The notes below the pieces were generated by a model. That model searched no databases and had not been told where the DNA came from. It worked only from the letters and a program-made list of their open reading frames with translations. 40,538 bases of DNA from Alphaproteobacteria bacterium. GTDB lineage: Bacteria; Pseudomonadota; Alphaproteobacteria; Rhodospirillales; Rhodospirillaceae. The first letter of the stretch is position 1, and each line of letters opens with the position of its first letter. Position numbers and translations under genes: made by a program. Positions 33,681 through 40,538 of the stretch are shown in pieces. Where the stretch lies: NCBI GenBank assembly GCA_012103295.1, contig WLXB01000018.1, forward strand, positions 1 through 40,538. Reading direction: 5' to 3'.

Positions 33681-34439
33681 ATGTCAGCATCCGATCCAAA
33701 TCAGCCTATCACTCAAATCGATCATACCGTTGTCCGCGGGGTCATCGGCTACACGTCGAAAAAACCGGAACGCATGGATCAAGAGCGTGGCCGCGAATTC
33801 TACACCATCACCAAATACGGCGACGGCGGCCGCACCATCGGCGTACACACAGAAATCGATGATCGGCCCTCGGTGATGCGCGACGCGACCTATACGGTTG
33901 ATAACAATTGGATGCCGCAGGACTGTTTTGTCCGCCTCACCGTCGCCGATAAATTTATGGGCACCGGCTGGTTCAAGATGTACGACGACTATACAGAATG
34001 CGAAACCTTTACAGCGCTTGAGGGTCGCGTCTCACAACGCATGGCACACAAACATGGCCCGCTGAAATCTTTCCAAAATCATGCCATTGCCTGCGACAGC
34101 TGGCACTTCGCCCACTATGACCTGAGCAAAGGCCCGGGCATTCAGGCCGTCGATGAGTTGTTGCTGTGCTCCCCCGATCACCGGGGTGCAACCGGCCCGA
34201 TGCTCTACCCACTACGTCTCGACATGGAATATCTCGGTGACGAAAAGATTACCGTCGGCGCCGGCACCTTCGACGCCCACCACTTTCAAGTGCCAACCAA
34301 CAACGACCTGCCGGAAGAGCATCCGCCCTATCAGGTCTACACCACAGCCGATGGGGACTACACCTTCCTCAAAGGCGGTGTGGCGGGTTACATGCAGACC
34401 CACTACGAGTTGATGGAATTCGAGAAAACGGTTGGCTAA
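33681..34439 (+). CDS. Unassigned beta-rich protein, tandem copy 1
   Basis: This 252-residue cytosolic protein (no signal peptide) has no family I can name. Predicted mostly beta, with blocks shared with copy 2: YTSKKPERMDQERGRE, HTEIDDRPSV, PQDCFVRLTVADKF, ECETFTALEGRVSQR, DHRGATGP, ITVGAGTFDAHHFQ, DGDYTFLKGGVAGYMQTHYE. The charged N-terminal block and the repeated GAG-F-AHHFQ and GYMQTHYEL blocks look like elements of a lipocalin- or DUF3108-like barrel, but this is only shape-based. GGGGGACC precedes ATG 33681. Divergent from the YciI operon. Confidence 0.8.
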   Translation: MSASDPNQPITQIDHTVVRGVIGYTSKKPERMDQERGREFYTITKYGDGGRTIGVHTEIDDRPSVMRDATYTVDNNWMPQDCFVRLTVADKFMGTGWFKMYDDYTECETFTALEGRVSQRMAHKHGPLKSFQNHAIACDSWHFAHYDLSKGPGIQAVDELLLCSPDHRGATGPMLYPLRLDMEYLGDEKITVGAGTFDAHHFQVPTNNDLPEEHPPYQVYTTADGDYTFLKGGVAGYMQTHYELMEFEKTVG

Positions 34440-34453
34440 GGCGGGACCAAGAC

Positions 34454-35188
34454 ATGACCAAAGAGTATCACCAACGCGATCACGTCACTCGAACCGGGCG
34501 CCTTCTTTATACGTCGAAAAAACCCGACCGCATGGATGAAGAGCGCGGGCGCGAACGCTGGACCATGACTCGACATCAAGACGGTCGCCGCTCGATCATG
34601 TCCCATGGCGAGATCGATGATCGCCCGAGTGTGTTGCGCTTTGTACACGTTACCGCCAACGCTGACTGGTCGCCGGTCGATGCCTTCGTGCGCATCACCG
34701 TCGGTGATGAGTTCCGTGGCTCAGGCTGGTTCCGCTTTGCCGACGGCGTGGCCGAATGTGAAACCGTCACGAAACTGGAGGGCCGGTTGTCGCAGCGCGT
34801 GCCCTACACAGGGATTTGCCCTGGCTTTGGCGGGCATGCGATTCAGAACGACGGTTGGGTCTGTGCGTCCGTAGACCTATCCAAGCCAGGCGAACGGCAA
34901 ACCTTCTCGCAGCTGATCTCGTCGACGGATCATCGTGGCGCGACCGGCCCGTACATCTCAGAAGCGCGGCCAACCGTAATCTATGTCGGTGATGAAGACA
35001 TCACCGTCGGCGCGGGTTCCTTCAAGGCCCATCACTTCCAGTTCGTTGCTGTGGAAGGTCTGCCCGAGGAGCATCCGATCTACAATGTGTGGACAACAAC
35101 CGACGGCGACTACATTTTCCTCAAGGGTCAGGTCGACGGCTATATGCAGACCCACTATGAGCTGGTCGAACTGACGGACAGTCTGTAA
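34454..35188 (+). CDS. Unassigned beta-rich protein, tandem copy 2
   Basis: This 244-residue paralogue of copy 1 lies 14 bases after it and aligns along its whole length, with about half the positions identical by eye: YTSKKPDRMDEERGRE, HGEIDDRPSV, VDAFVRITVGDEF, ECETVTKLEGRLSQR, DHRGATGP, ITVGAGSFKAHHFQ, DGDYIFLKGQVDGYMQTHYE. The retention of the same acidic and histidine residues suggests a shared ligand site or active site, the identity of which I cannot infer. The two genes are likely co-transcribed. Confidence 0.82.
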   Translation: MTKEYHQRDHVTRTGRLLYTSKKPDRMDEERGRERWTMTRHQDGRRSIMSHGEIDDRPSVLRFVHVTANADWSPVDAFVRITVGDEFRGSGWFRFADGVAECETVTKLEGRLSQRVPYTGICPGFGGHAIQNDGWVCASVDLSKPGERQTFSQLISSTDHRGATGPYISEARPTVIYVGDEDITVGAGSFKAHHFQFVAVEGLPEEHPIYNVWTTTDGDYIFLKGQVDGYMQTHYELVELTDSL

Positions 35189-35512
35189 TCACGCTGTGGG
35201 ATTCACAGAAAACGCCAGACCGCCCTATCTCATAAAAAACAAATCGCGGTTTTGCGAGGAACGAGCCCATGCACCACGGGGTTTCGGGAAAATTACCCTT
35301 TAGAATCAATGGCCTTAACCGGAATACAAACAAGTCCCGACAGGAAAACTCAATTCAGTGGCATTTTTGGCAGTTTTTAAGGCCCTTCCAGATCACTGCA
35401 GCTAATGTGAAAGCGAGCCCGTGCACCAATGGGACTCGCCTTGCGGCTGAAATTCTGTGAGATAAAGGGACCACGCCCCACTGCACTGGCCCGCGAACAC
35501 CGGAGTTTATAG
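35189..35512. other. 324-base intergenic region before the exported dehydrogenase
   Basis: No credible gene is seen in this gap. It holds two related hairpin-forming segments, described separately (35262-35439), and a weak ribosome site for the next gene (CGGAG at 35498-35502). A promoter and leader for that gene is the likely content. Confidence 0.5.
35262..35439 (+). repeat. Twin hairpin segments sharing GAGCCC-R-TGCACCA
   Basis: The 14-mer GAGCCC[A/G]TGCACCA occurs at 35263-35276 and 35415-35428, and both copies can fold with a following GGG. Copy 2 pairs GCGAG-CCC (35413-35420) with GGG-a-CTCGC (35431-35439) around a 10-base loop. Copy 1 pairs CCC with GGG and, after gaps, CGA with TCG. 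Loop sequence TGCACCA is kept while flanking stem bases differ. This could be a leader RNA element or a duplicated regulator site; no known riboswitch was recognised. Confidence 0.4.
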
Positions 35513-36640
35513 ATGACGCTATTCCGTTTTATGCCTGCGAGTCTTGTCGCTGTTGCGCTGTTGGGTTTCACACCCGCACAAGCTCAACCCGCCGCCTACG
35601 AAGTGATTGCGCGCCTGGGTCTGGAAGAAAGTGACACCGCAGCCAGGGACATGCCGGGCTGGACTCCCCCGGGCGCTGTGATCGTGATGGTCGACGGACC
35701 GGAGCGTCTCGCCTGGTATAAAGAAGTATTGCCCGACGCAGTCACACTCCTTCCCGCCCGCAGCGCCAGTGAAGCCGCACAACTCGCCGCAGACAACGCC
35801 GACACGGTTAAAGCCGTTGTCGGTTTTTGCAACGCAGATATCGTCGATGCCGGACCAAACATTCATTGGCTACACATGCCGTTCGCTGGGGTCGCGCAAT
35901 GCGTTTCCATTTCCCAAGTGGCCCAAGGCGGATATCTAATCACCAACATGCAGCGCCTCGCCGGGCCGCAAATCGCCGAGCACGTCGTCGCGATGATGAT
36001 GTACTTCGCCCGTGGACTTGATCATTACGCCGCTGCCCAAGCGGAGAAAAAGTGGAACCGCTTTGCAGCATCGCCAGCGGAATTATGGGCGGTGAATACA
36101 AAGACCATGCTCGTCGCCGGGCTCGGTGGCATAGGTACTCAAACCGCACGTCTAGCCAGCGGCCTCGGCATGCGCGTGCTTGCCACCCGCAATTCCAGCC
36201 GCGAAGGACCGGACTTTGTCGATTACGTCGGCCTCGCGGATGAGTTACCGGAGCTGGCCGAGCAAGCGGATGTGGTGGTCAATGCCATGCCCTTGACGGA
36301 CTCAACCCGCGGCGTTTTTAACGCTGAATTTTTTGCCCGTATGAAGCCATCGGCGTTGTTTATCAACGTCGGGCGCGGTGGCAGTGCCGTCACTGACGAT
36401 TTGATTGCGGCACTGGAGAACGGCACCATCGCCGGTGCTGCATTGGATGTCCAAGACCCGGAGCCAGTACCGTCCGATCATCCGTTGTGGGACGCACCCA
36501 ACCTGTTGATCACGCCGCATATGTCCAGCTTCAATGATGCCGGACGTGATGTGTTCTGGGTGATTTTTCGCGAGAACCTGCGTCGCTATGTCGCCGGAGA
36601 AAGAATGCTGTCGGTTGTCGATATTGATCAGGGCTATTAA
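35513..36640 (+). CDS. Exported D-2-hydroxyacid dehydrogenase-like protein
   Basis: This 375-residue protein has an N-terminal Sec-type signal (hydrophobic 9-20, cleavage likely at AQA/QP). The catalytic domain is complete: cofactor loop GLGGIG (203-208), R288 (NVGRGG), E317 (DVQDPEPVP) and H336 (ITPHMSS). After beta-2 the sequence is ATRNSSREG with no acidic residue, which favours NADP or a loosened cofactor site. It belongs with the D-isomer hydroxyacid/phosphoglycerate dehydrogenase family. An exported NAD(P) dehydrogenase is odd. CGGAG precedes the ATG. It converges with a kinase gene, stops 10 bases apart. Confidence 0.88.
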   Translation: MTLFRFMPASLVAVALLGFTPAQAQPAAYEVIARLGLEESDTAARDMPGWTPPGAVIVMVDGPERLAWYKEVLPDAVTLLPARSASEAAQLAADNADTVKAVVGFCNADIVDAGPNIHWLHMPFAGVAQCVSISQVAQGGYLITNMQRLAGPQIAEHVVAMMMYFARGLDHYAAAQAEKKWNRFAASPAELWAVNTKTMLVAGLGGIGTQTARLASGLGMRVLATRNSSREGPDFVDYVGLADELPELAEQADVVVNAMPLTDSTRGVFNAEFFARMKPSALFINVGRGGSAVTDDLIAALENGTIAGAALDVQDPEPVPSDHPLWDAPNLLITPHMSSFNDAGRDVFWVIFRENLRRYVAGERMLSVVDIDQGY

Positions 36641-36650
36641 GCGCGCGCCT

Positions 36651-37625
36651 TTAGGTAACCCCCGCCTGCTCGCCATAGCGGCGAATCATATCCAGGTAAT
36701 AGTCGATGTTCTTGTCAAAGCCGGGCACTGGCCCGATGCGATTGACGTATTGCGCCATGGTCGAGGTGATCAGAAAGTGTCGCAACAACCGGAATAAAGG
36801 TTGCGCCGCTTTTTCTTCTGCCGACAGCGACCGGGCCGACTCATACCCCGCCACAAACGCCTGATTGACAGATTCCGGCCGACCTTCAAAATCGTTGCGC
36901 CAATAGAAGGCCGCAATGTCTTTGGCCAGTGGAGCGATGCCGCAATCTGAAAAGTCGAACACCGCGAGGGCACCGGATTTCAACTGCATTACATTGGCGC
37001 ATTGCATATCGCCGTGGCACGCGCCCGAAGGCACCGCCACAGAATCCAGCGCAGCCATGCGTTCGAGCACGTCTGCGCCAGCGCGCTCTAGATAGGCCAG
37101 ATCATCTGGCCGCTCACGAATCAGGTCCAACAAGTAAGGCAAGCGTTCGGCGAGTTTGGGCTCGGATGCGACGGTTTTTTTGTGAGATGTGGTGAAATTC
37201 TCTGATGCGTGATGAATCTCGCCGAGAAGGGCACCAAGCTTCTGCGCATCGTCTTCGTCGACGGTAACATCGTAGGGTTGGCCATCGAGCCAGCGCATCA
37301 TCACGATTTGACGTTTACCTTCCGGCGCATCGACGGAAAAGAACAATGAGCCGTCAGCCAGGGGAATCGCAGTGGGCACTTCGATACCAGCGGCGGACAG
37401 ATGATTCACGTAATCTTGCTCGTAAGCGAATTCATCGTCGTTGCTTTTACCCGACCGCGCCACTTTCAAGGCGTGAGGGCCATCCGCATGTTCAATGCGG
37501 TAGATGTCATTCATACCACGGCTGAGCAACTTGCAACGCACTTCGCCCGAAAGGCCGTACCGGCGTACAAGCTCGGCACCTAGGGCATCAGCGTCGAGAA
37601 CCGACTGACTGACTGGAAAAGTCAC
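36651..37625 (-). CDS. APH-family phosphotransferase, tandem copy 2
   Basis: This 324-residue kinase-fold protein has the ATP-lysine region HALKVAR (K54), Brenner motif HGDMQCAN (H204, D206, N211) and metal-binding DFSDCG (D224), as in aminoglycoside, choline and homoserine-kinase-like enzymes. I start it at GTG 37625, which aligns with Met1 of copy 1 and gives exactly the same length; the open frame extends further up inside copy 1 without support. It follows copy 1 by 10 bases. Probably phosphorylates a small hydroxylated compound. Confidence 0.87.
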   Translation of the reverse strand: MTFPVSQSVLDADALGAELVRRYGLSGEVRCKLLSRGMNDIYRIEHADGPHALKVARSGKSNDDEFAYEQDYVNHLSAAGIEVPTAIPLADGSLFFSVDAPEGKRQIVMMRWLDGQPYDVTVDEDDAQKLGALLGEIHHASENFTTSHKKTVASEPKLAERLPYLLDLIRERPDDLAYLERAGADVLERMAALDSVAVPSGACHGDMQCANVMQLKSGALAVFDFSDCGIAPLAKDIAAFYWRNDFEGRPESVNQAFVAGYESARSLSAEEKAAQPLFRLLRHFLITSTMAQYVNRIGPVPGFDKNIDYYLDMIRRYGEQAGVT

Positions 37626-37635
37626 GCCCACACCG

Positions 37636-38610
37636 TCATGAAAGCCCTGCTGCCTCAAGGTGTTCACGCGTAAGGGCCGTGAACGGTGCGAAATCACCGT
37701 CGAAGCCGGGCACCGGGCCAACGCGATTGATCAGAATGGCGAACGTCGAAGACATCACCAGGTCACGCGCCACCCGGAACAGACCAAGATACTGACGCTC
37801 CGCTTCAGACAAGGGTCGCACCTTTTCATAGCCACCGATAAAAGCCGTGTTGACGGCCTCCTCTTTGATTTCCATGTCACTGCGCCAGACAAAGGTAAAC
37901 AGATCTTCGGCCAAGCAGCCGATGCCACAGGTATCAAAATCCAGGGCGGCAAGATCGCCAGACGCAGTGCGCATAACATTGGCAAACTGATAATCACCAT
38001 GGACGGGCCCCCGCGGCAGCCCTGCCTTTTCCATCTCTCCGTAAGCCGCCTGAACAGCTTTGGTCGCGGCAACATAGAAGTCGTGGTGATCCGGATCGGC
38101 TTTGAGCATACCGAGTAAATGAGGCATGCGTTCGTCGAGCATGGCTGACGCACTGATCGTACGCGCTGCATCGGATTTGAAATCGGCACCCGCGATATGA
38201 AGCTCAGCCAGCGACCGCCCAATCTCTCTAGCATCTTCGACGGTTAGCGCATTGGTGAACGTGTCTCCGTCGAGCCAATGCATCAGGGTGATGGTGCGAA
38301 TACCTTCGGGCGCCTCAACTTCAAAAAACAAGCTACCGTCTTTGGCGGTAACTGGGCCGGGCACACGGCAGCCTTTTCCGTGAATGTGGTGCACATAAGC
38401 CGCTTCAAAGGTATAGGCCTCGCGGGTGCGGAAGTCGGCCTTAGCAACGCGCAAGGCGTAACGATCCGTCCCCGCAGACACCTCATAGAAATCATTGTTG
38501 GCGCGACTCATCAGTTGGCAACGCAACGGCTGCGATAGCGCGTAGCGTTCGTTCAGTTCTTGTTCGAGCGCCCTGGGATCGAGGGTTGAGTGAATGACCG
38601 GAAAAACCAT
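37636..38610 (-). CDS. APH-family phosphotransferase, tandem copy 1
   Basis: This 324-residue paralogue of the next gene has the motifs at identical positions: HGDYQFANVM (H204, D206, N211) and DFDTCG (D224). At position 54, where copy 2 has the ATP-binding lysine, this one has arginine (YALRVAK), so phosphate binding may differ or use K57. Other shared blocks are ADGSLFF/KDGSLFF, WLDG and GPVPGFD. ATG 38610 begins the pair. Substrate unknown. Confidence 0.87.
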   Translation of the reverse strand: MVFPVIHSTLDPRALEQELNERYALSQPLRCQLMSRANNDFYEVSAGTDRYALRVAKADFRTREAYTFEAAYVHHIHGKGCRVPGPVTAKDGSLFFEVEAPEGIRTITLMHWLDGDTFTNALTVEDAREIGRSLAELHIAGADFKSDAARTISASAMLDERMPHLLGMLKADPDHHDFYVAATKAVQAAYGEMEKAGLPRGPVHGDYQFANVMRTASGDLAALDFDTCGIGCLAEDLFTFVWRSDMEIKEEAVNTAFIGGYEKVRPLSEAERQYLGLFRVARDLVMSSTFAILINRVGPVPGFDGDFAPFTALTREHLEAAGLS

Positions 38611-38735
38611 GGGTGTCTTGTACTCCTAGAGGGCAGCAGACCGGTCCGGTGTATCAGTTGTCAAGGTACGGGTTGTTCACGCCAAGTCCTTGACTTCGCA
38701 GCCATAGACCGCACAGTCGCGCCAGGAGAACAGAG

Positions 38736-39773
38736 ATGAGCAATACAGAATCAGGGTTGATCGGCGGCATTTACGACATTGGCGTTGGCGTCAGCGATAT
38801 GGACGCGGCGCAAACCTTTTGGCAATCCTGTGGCTACCGGCCAGGCCCAGAAGGTCGGTTGGATGCAGCAGAGGCCAAAGCCTTATATGGCGTGGATTCA
38901 GGTGTGTCCTGCGTTCGGATGCTGCATCAAAATGCGACCGCTGGATTGATTCGCTTAATGAAATGGGACCAGCCCACCGGACCCGGTTTGCACATGGCGC
39001 CGCTGCGCACTCACGGCTGTCGCTGGTCCGTGCATCGCACCGACAACATAGCCAACGCCTACGTGAACGGTGAAATCTTGCGGCGACAAGGCAAGCCCAT
39101 TCACTTGGTCGGCCCCCACTATAATTTCAACTTGGCCAAAAAGGCCGAAGACAAAAAACCGTTTGATGAACCCGTGCCCGCGTCCGGGGATATCTTGTTG
39201 TTTCAACCCGAAGCACAGCTGGTGGCAATGACCAGGATGAACTTCGCTGTCCCAAAATACGGCACCATTAACAAAGACTCACCGCTGCGTCTGAGTGAAG
39301 GGTGTCATATGGCCGTGGTCGTACAGGGTGAAGATCTTTCTATATTCGATTTCTATGAAGAGGTGATTGGGTTCAAACGCTATCACCAAGTCGATATCGC
39401 TTATCAACCAGGCTATACGCCGAGCGATATGTTCGAACTGACTCCGGAAGAGAGTTTCTCAGAAGTTGATTTTGACGACCCGGAAGCGGGCGACGATTAC
39501 GCCGAACATCTTCCAGGGCGGTTGCGCTGCTTTTTGATGCGCTCTCCCGTTGAGCCAGACGATAGATTGGCCCGCTCACAGCCGGGTAATTTAGGGTATT
39601 CGTTTTATTCGGTACGGGTGAGAGACCTTGAAAAAATGCACGCACGGGTCTCGATATCGAATGCCAATAGCGTGAGTGATATCGCGCCGGACGAATTTGG
39701 CACGCCGACGTTTTCATTCGTGGCGCCAGATGGCTTCACCTGGACGGTGATGGCCCACAAGAACGAGAACTAG
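38736..39773 (+). CDS. Two-domain VOC-like protein
   Basis: This 345-residue protein contains two glyoxalase/dioxygenase-like halves: GIYDIGVGVSDMDAAQTFWQ opens the first and GCHMAVVVQGEDLSIFDFYE the second, with a C-terminal SFYSVRVRDLEKM and FSFVAPDGFTWTVM strand. Metal-ligand placement is less canonical than in extradiol dioxygenases, so it may be a lyase or binding protein. AGGAGA precedes the ATG. Its TAG interlocks with that of the TetR gene in CTAG (39770-39773). Confidence 0.82.
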   Translation: MSNTESGLIGGIYDIGVGVSDMDAAQTFWQSCGYRPGPEGRLDAAEAKALYGVDSGVSCVRMLHQNATAGLIRLMKWDQPTGPGLHMAPLRTHGCRWSVHRTDNIANAYVNGEILRRQGKPIHLVGPHYNFNLAKKAEDKKPFDEPVPASGDILLFQPEAQLVAMTRMNFAVPKYGTINKDSPLRLSEGCHMAVVVQGEDLSIFDFYEEVIGFKRYHQVDIAYQPGYTPSDMFELTPEESFSEVDFDDPEAGDDYAEHLPGRLRCFLMRSPVEPDDRLARSQPGNLGYSFYSVRVRDLEKMHARVSISNANSVSDIAPDEFGTPTFSFVAPDGFTWTVMAHKNEN

Positions 39774-40399
39774 GCTTTGAGGCCATCCAGCATGGTATCA
39801 AGATGCGTTTGCAACGCCTCGGATGGATCTATCTCGACATCGTCACCAAACAGATGATTCCAGATCACCGAGGCGATGACTGGGCTCATTAACATCATTG
39901 GGAATTTTGAGAGTCCGGTTTCTTTAAACTCACCGCGATCGATGCCGCGCTGAATGACGCCACCTAGGCCTTCGGCGCCTGGGCCGATAATTTCGGAATG
40001 ATAAAAGGAAACGAGTTCCGGAAACCGCTGCCCTTCCGAAATAAGGAGAAGCAGAATCGTGCGATACGCAGGCTTCGTGAGACGCCCGCTGATACGCCTG
40101 ACGATCTCCCGCAATAGATCAGGAGTCGGACCGTCAAACGCCGCCGCCAGTTCCATCGTTTCTTTAACATGCGAACCAAGGGTTTCGCGCACACAGGCTT
40201 TGAACAGTTCTTCCTTGTTTTCGAAGTAGAGGTAAATCGTGCCTTTGCTGATGCCGACGCGCTCCGCCACATCTTCAAGTCGAGTGCCAGCAAATCCGTC
40301 GCGGGCGAAAATGGCCAACGCCGCTTCAACGATTTCCTTGGGGCGCGCTTCTTTTTGAGCCGCCCGGGTCCCTTTTTTCTGCGCCGCCGTCGCTGGCAT
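39770..40399 (-). CDS. TetR/AcrR-family transcriptional regulator
   Basis: This 209-residue repressor has an N-terminal basic arm (AQKKGTRAAQKEARPKE) and the HTH domain at about 21-70 (RLEDVAERVGISKGTIYLYF, recognition helix SKGTIYLYFENKEELF). The C-terminal ligand-binding domain is all helical. It probably represses itself and the divergent gene starting at 40494, through the palindrome at 40444-40461. The inducer is unknown; the divergent gene may be an efflux or lipid-metabolism gene, as is common. Confidence 0.95.
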   Translation of the reverse strand: MPATAAQKKGTRAAQKEARPKEIVEAALAIFARDGFAGTRLEDVAERVGISKGTIYLYFENKEELFKACVRETLGSHVKETMELAAAFDGPTPDLLREIVRRISGRLTKPAYRTILLLLISEGQRFPELVSFYHSEIIGPGAEGLGGVIQRGIDRGEFKETGLSKFPMMLMSPVIASVIWNHLFGDDVEIDPSEALQTHLDTMLDGLKA

Positions 40400-40443
40400 A
40401 CCTTCAGATTCCCCATTGCCTTTTCAGCCCAGATCACTATTCT

Positions 40444-40461
40444 ACTGACTAACCAGTCAGT
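40444..40461. promoter_or_regulatory. Palindromic TetR operator
   Basis: ACTGACT-aacc-AGTCAGT is a perfect inverted repeat with 7-base arms. It lies between the TetR start (45 bases away) and the divergent ATG (32 bases away), the usual position and size of a TetR/AcrR operator. On the minus strand a TTGACT at its edge could be the -35 box of the regulator gene. Confidence 0.75.
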
Positions 40462-40493
40462 CAACAAGAGCTGATGAAGCGAAAGGGACGAAA

Positions 40494-40538
40494 ATGAACA
40501 ACAGCGGCTCGCCAGCGGACGCGTCTTACGCGCAGCGC
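40494..40538 (+). CDS. 5' end of a divergent gene, cut by the window edge
   Basis: An ATG preceded by AAAGGGA opens a frame of 15 codons (MNNSGSPADASYAQR) to the end of the window. Position opposite a TetR gene with a shared operator makes it the likely target gene. Too little is visible to assign a family. Confidence 0.55.
   Translation, partial: MNNSGSPADASYAQR

Noticed and set aside
35269-35460. 63-codon frame across the intergenic region
   Set aside because: No ribosome site and ordinary chance length; the hairpin repeats fall in it, which better explains the region.
1-40538. Search for CRISPR arrays, insertion sequences, phage genes or known defence modules
   Set aside because: No regularly spaced repeats, transposase, integrase, or defence-type nuclease/helicase gene was seen by eye.

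Overview
The window is a mid-GC proteobacterial segment, probably from a free-living and likely marine alphaproteobacterium. The basis is gene content: several TRAP-type solute-binding proteins, short-spacer operons, DMT export, and acyl-CoA, MaoC and SDR catabolic enzymes. No rRNA or tRNA is present to confirm the taxon. The first ~1.9 kb is visibly different: very GC-rich, Streptomyces-like DNA carrying the 3' end of gyrA and the DUF3566 membrane-protein gene that normally follows gyrA in actinobacteria. The two parts meet inside one open frame at the GyrA-box codons (about 1892-1912). I read this as a chimeric assembly join, not a natural fusion.

Layout. 1-1909: actinobacterial piece, read leftwards, with a terminator and a promoter at the edge. 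1910-3784: truncated M24 peptidase and zinc alcohol dehydrogenase. 3921-7595: two orphan TRAP binding proteins, one translationally coupled to a methyltransferase, with a small coiled-coil gene between them. 7523-11217: DMT transporter, threonine dehydratase with a possible short upstream ORF, isochorismatase-like hydrolase and GST. 11326-16066: small membrane protein, CpcT-like protein, then a complete TRAP operon (binding protein, DctQ, DctM) ending in a CmoB-like methyltransferase. 16067-20358: DUF1330 protein, two tandem MDR reductases, three tandem exported repeat-type paralogues. 20706-30018: a mostly rightward metabolic run (DUF2269 membrane protein, SDR, PuuE-like deacetylase, MaoC hydratase, acyl-CoA dehydrogenase, PaaK-like CoA ligase, TPR-glycosyltransferase, amidase) with a YcnI-like gene inserted in reverse. 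30015-33561: small exported protein, then a leftward operon YciI, TRAP binding protein, VOC, SGNH. 33681-38610: two tandem proteins of no family I recognise, an exported 2-hydroxyacid dehydrogenase, two tandem kinase-like proteins. 38736-40538: two-domain VOC protein, TetR regulator, its palindromic operator and the start of a divergent gene.

Themes. Four TRAP binding proteins share one permease pair, suggesting uptake of several related organic acids, with the neighbouring CoA ligase, dehydrogenases, hydratase and amidase as plausible catabolic partners (inference). Tandem duplication recurs: MDR x2, exported repeat proteins x3, unassigned proteins x2, kinases x2. Convergent genes are packed so that stop codons abut or interlock. 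The most novel material is the triple exported four-cysteine proteins (18523-20358), the unassigned pair (33681-35188), and the twin hairpins (35262-35439) upstream of an exported dehydrogenase. I found no CRISPR array, insertion sequence, phage or known defence system.
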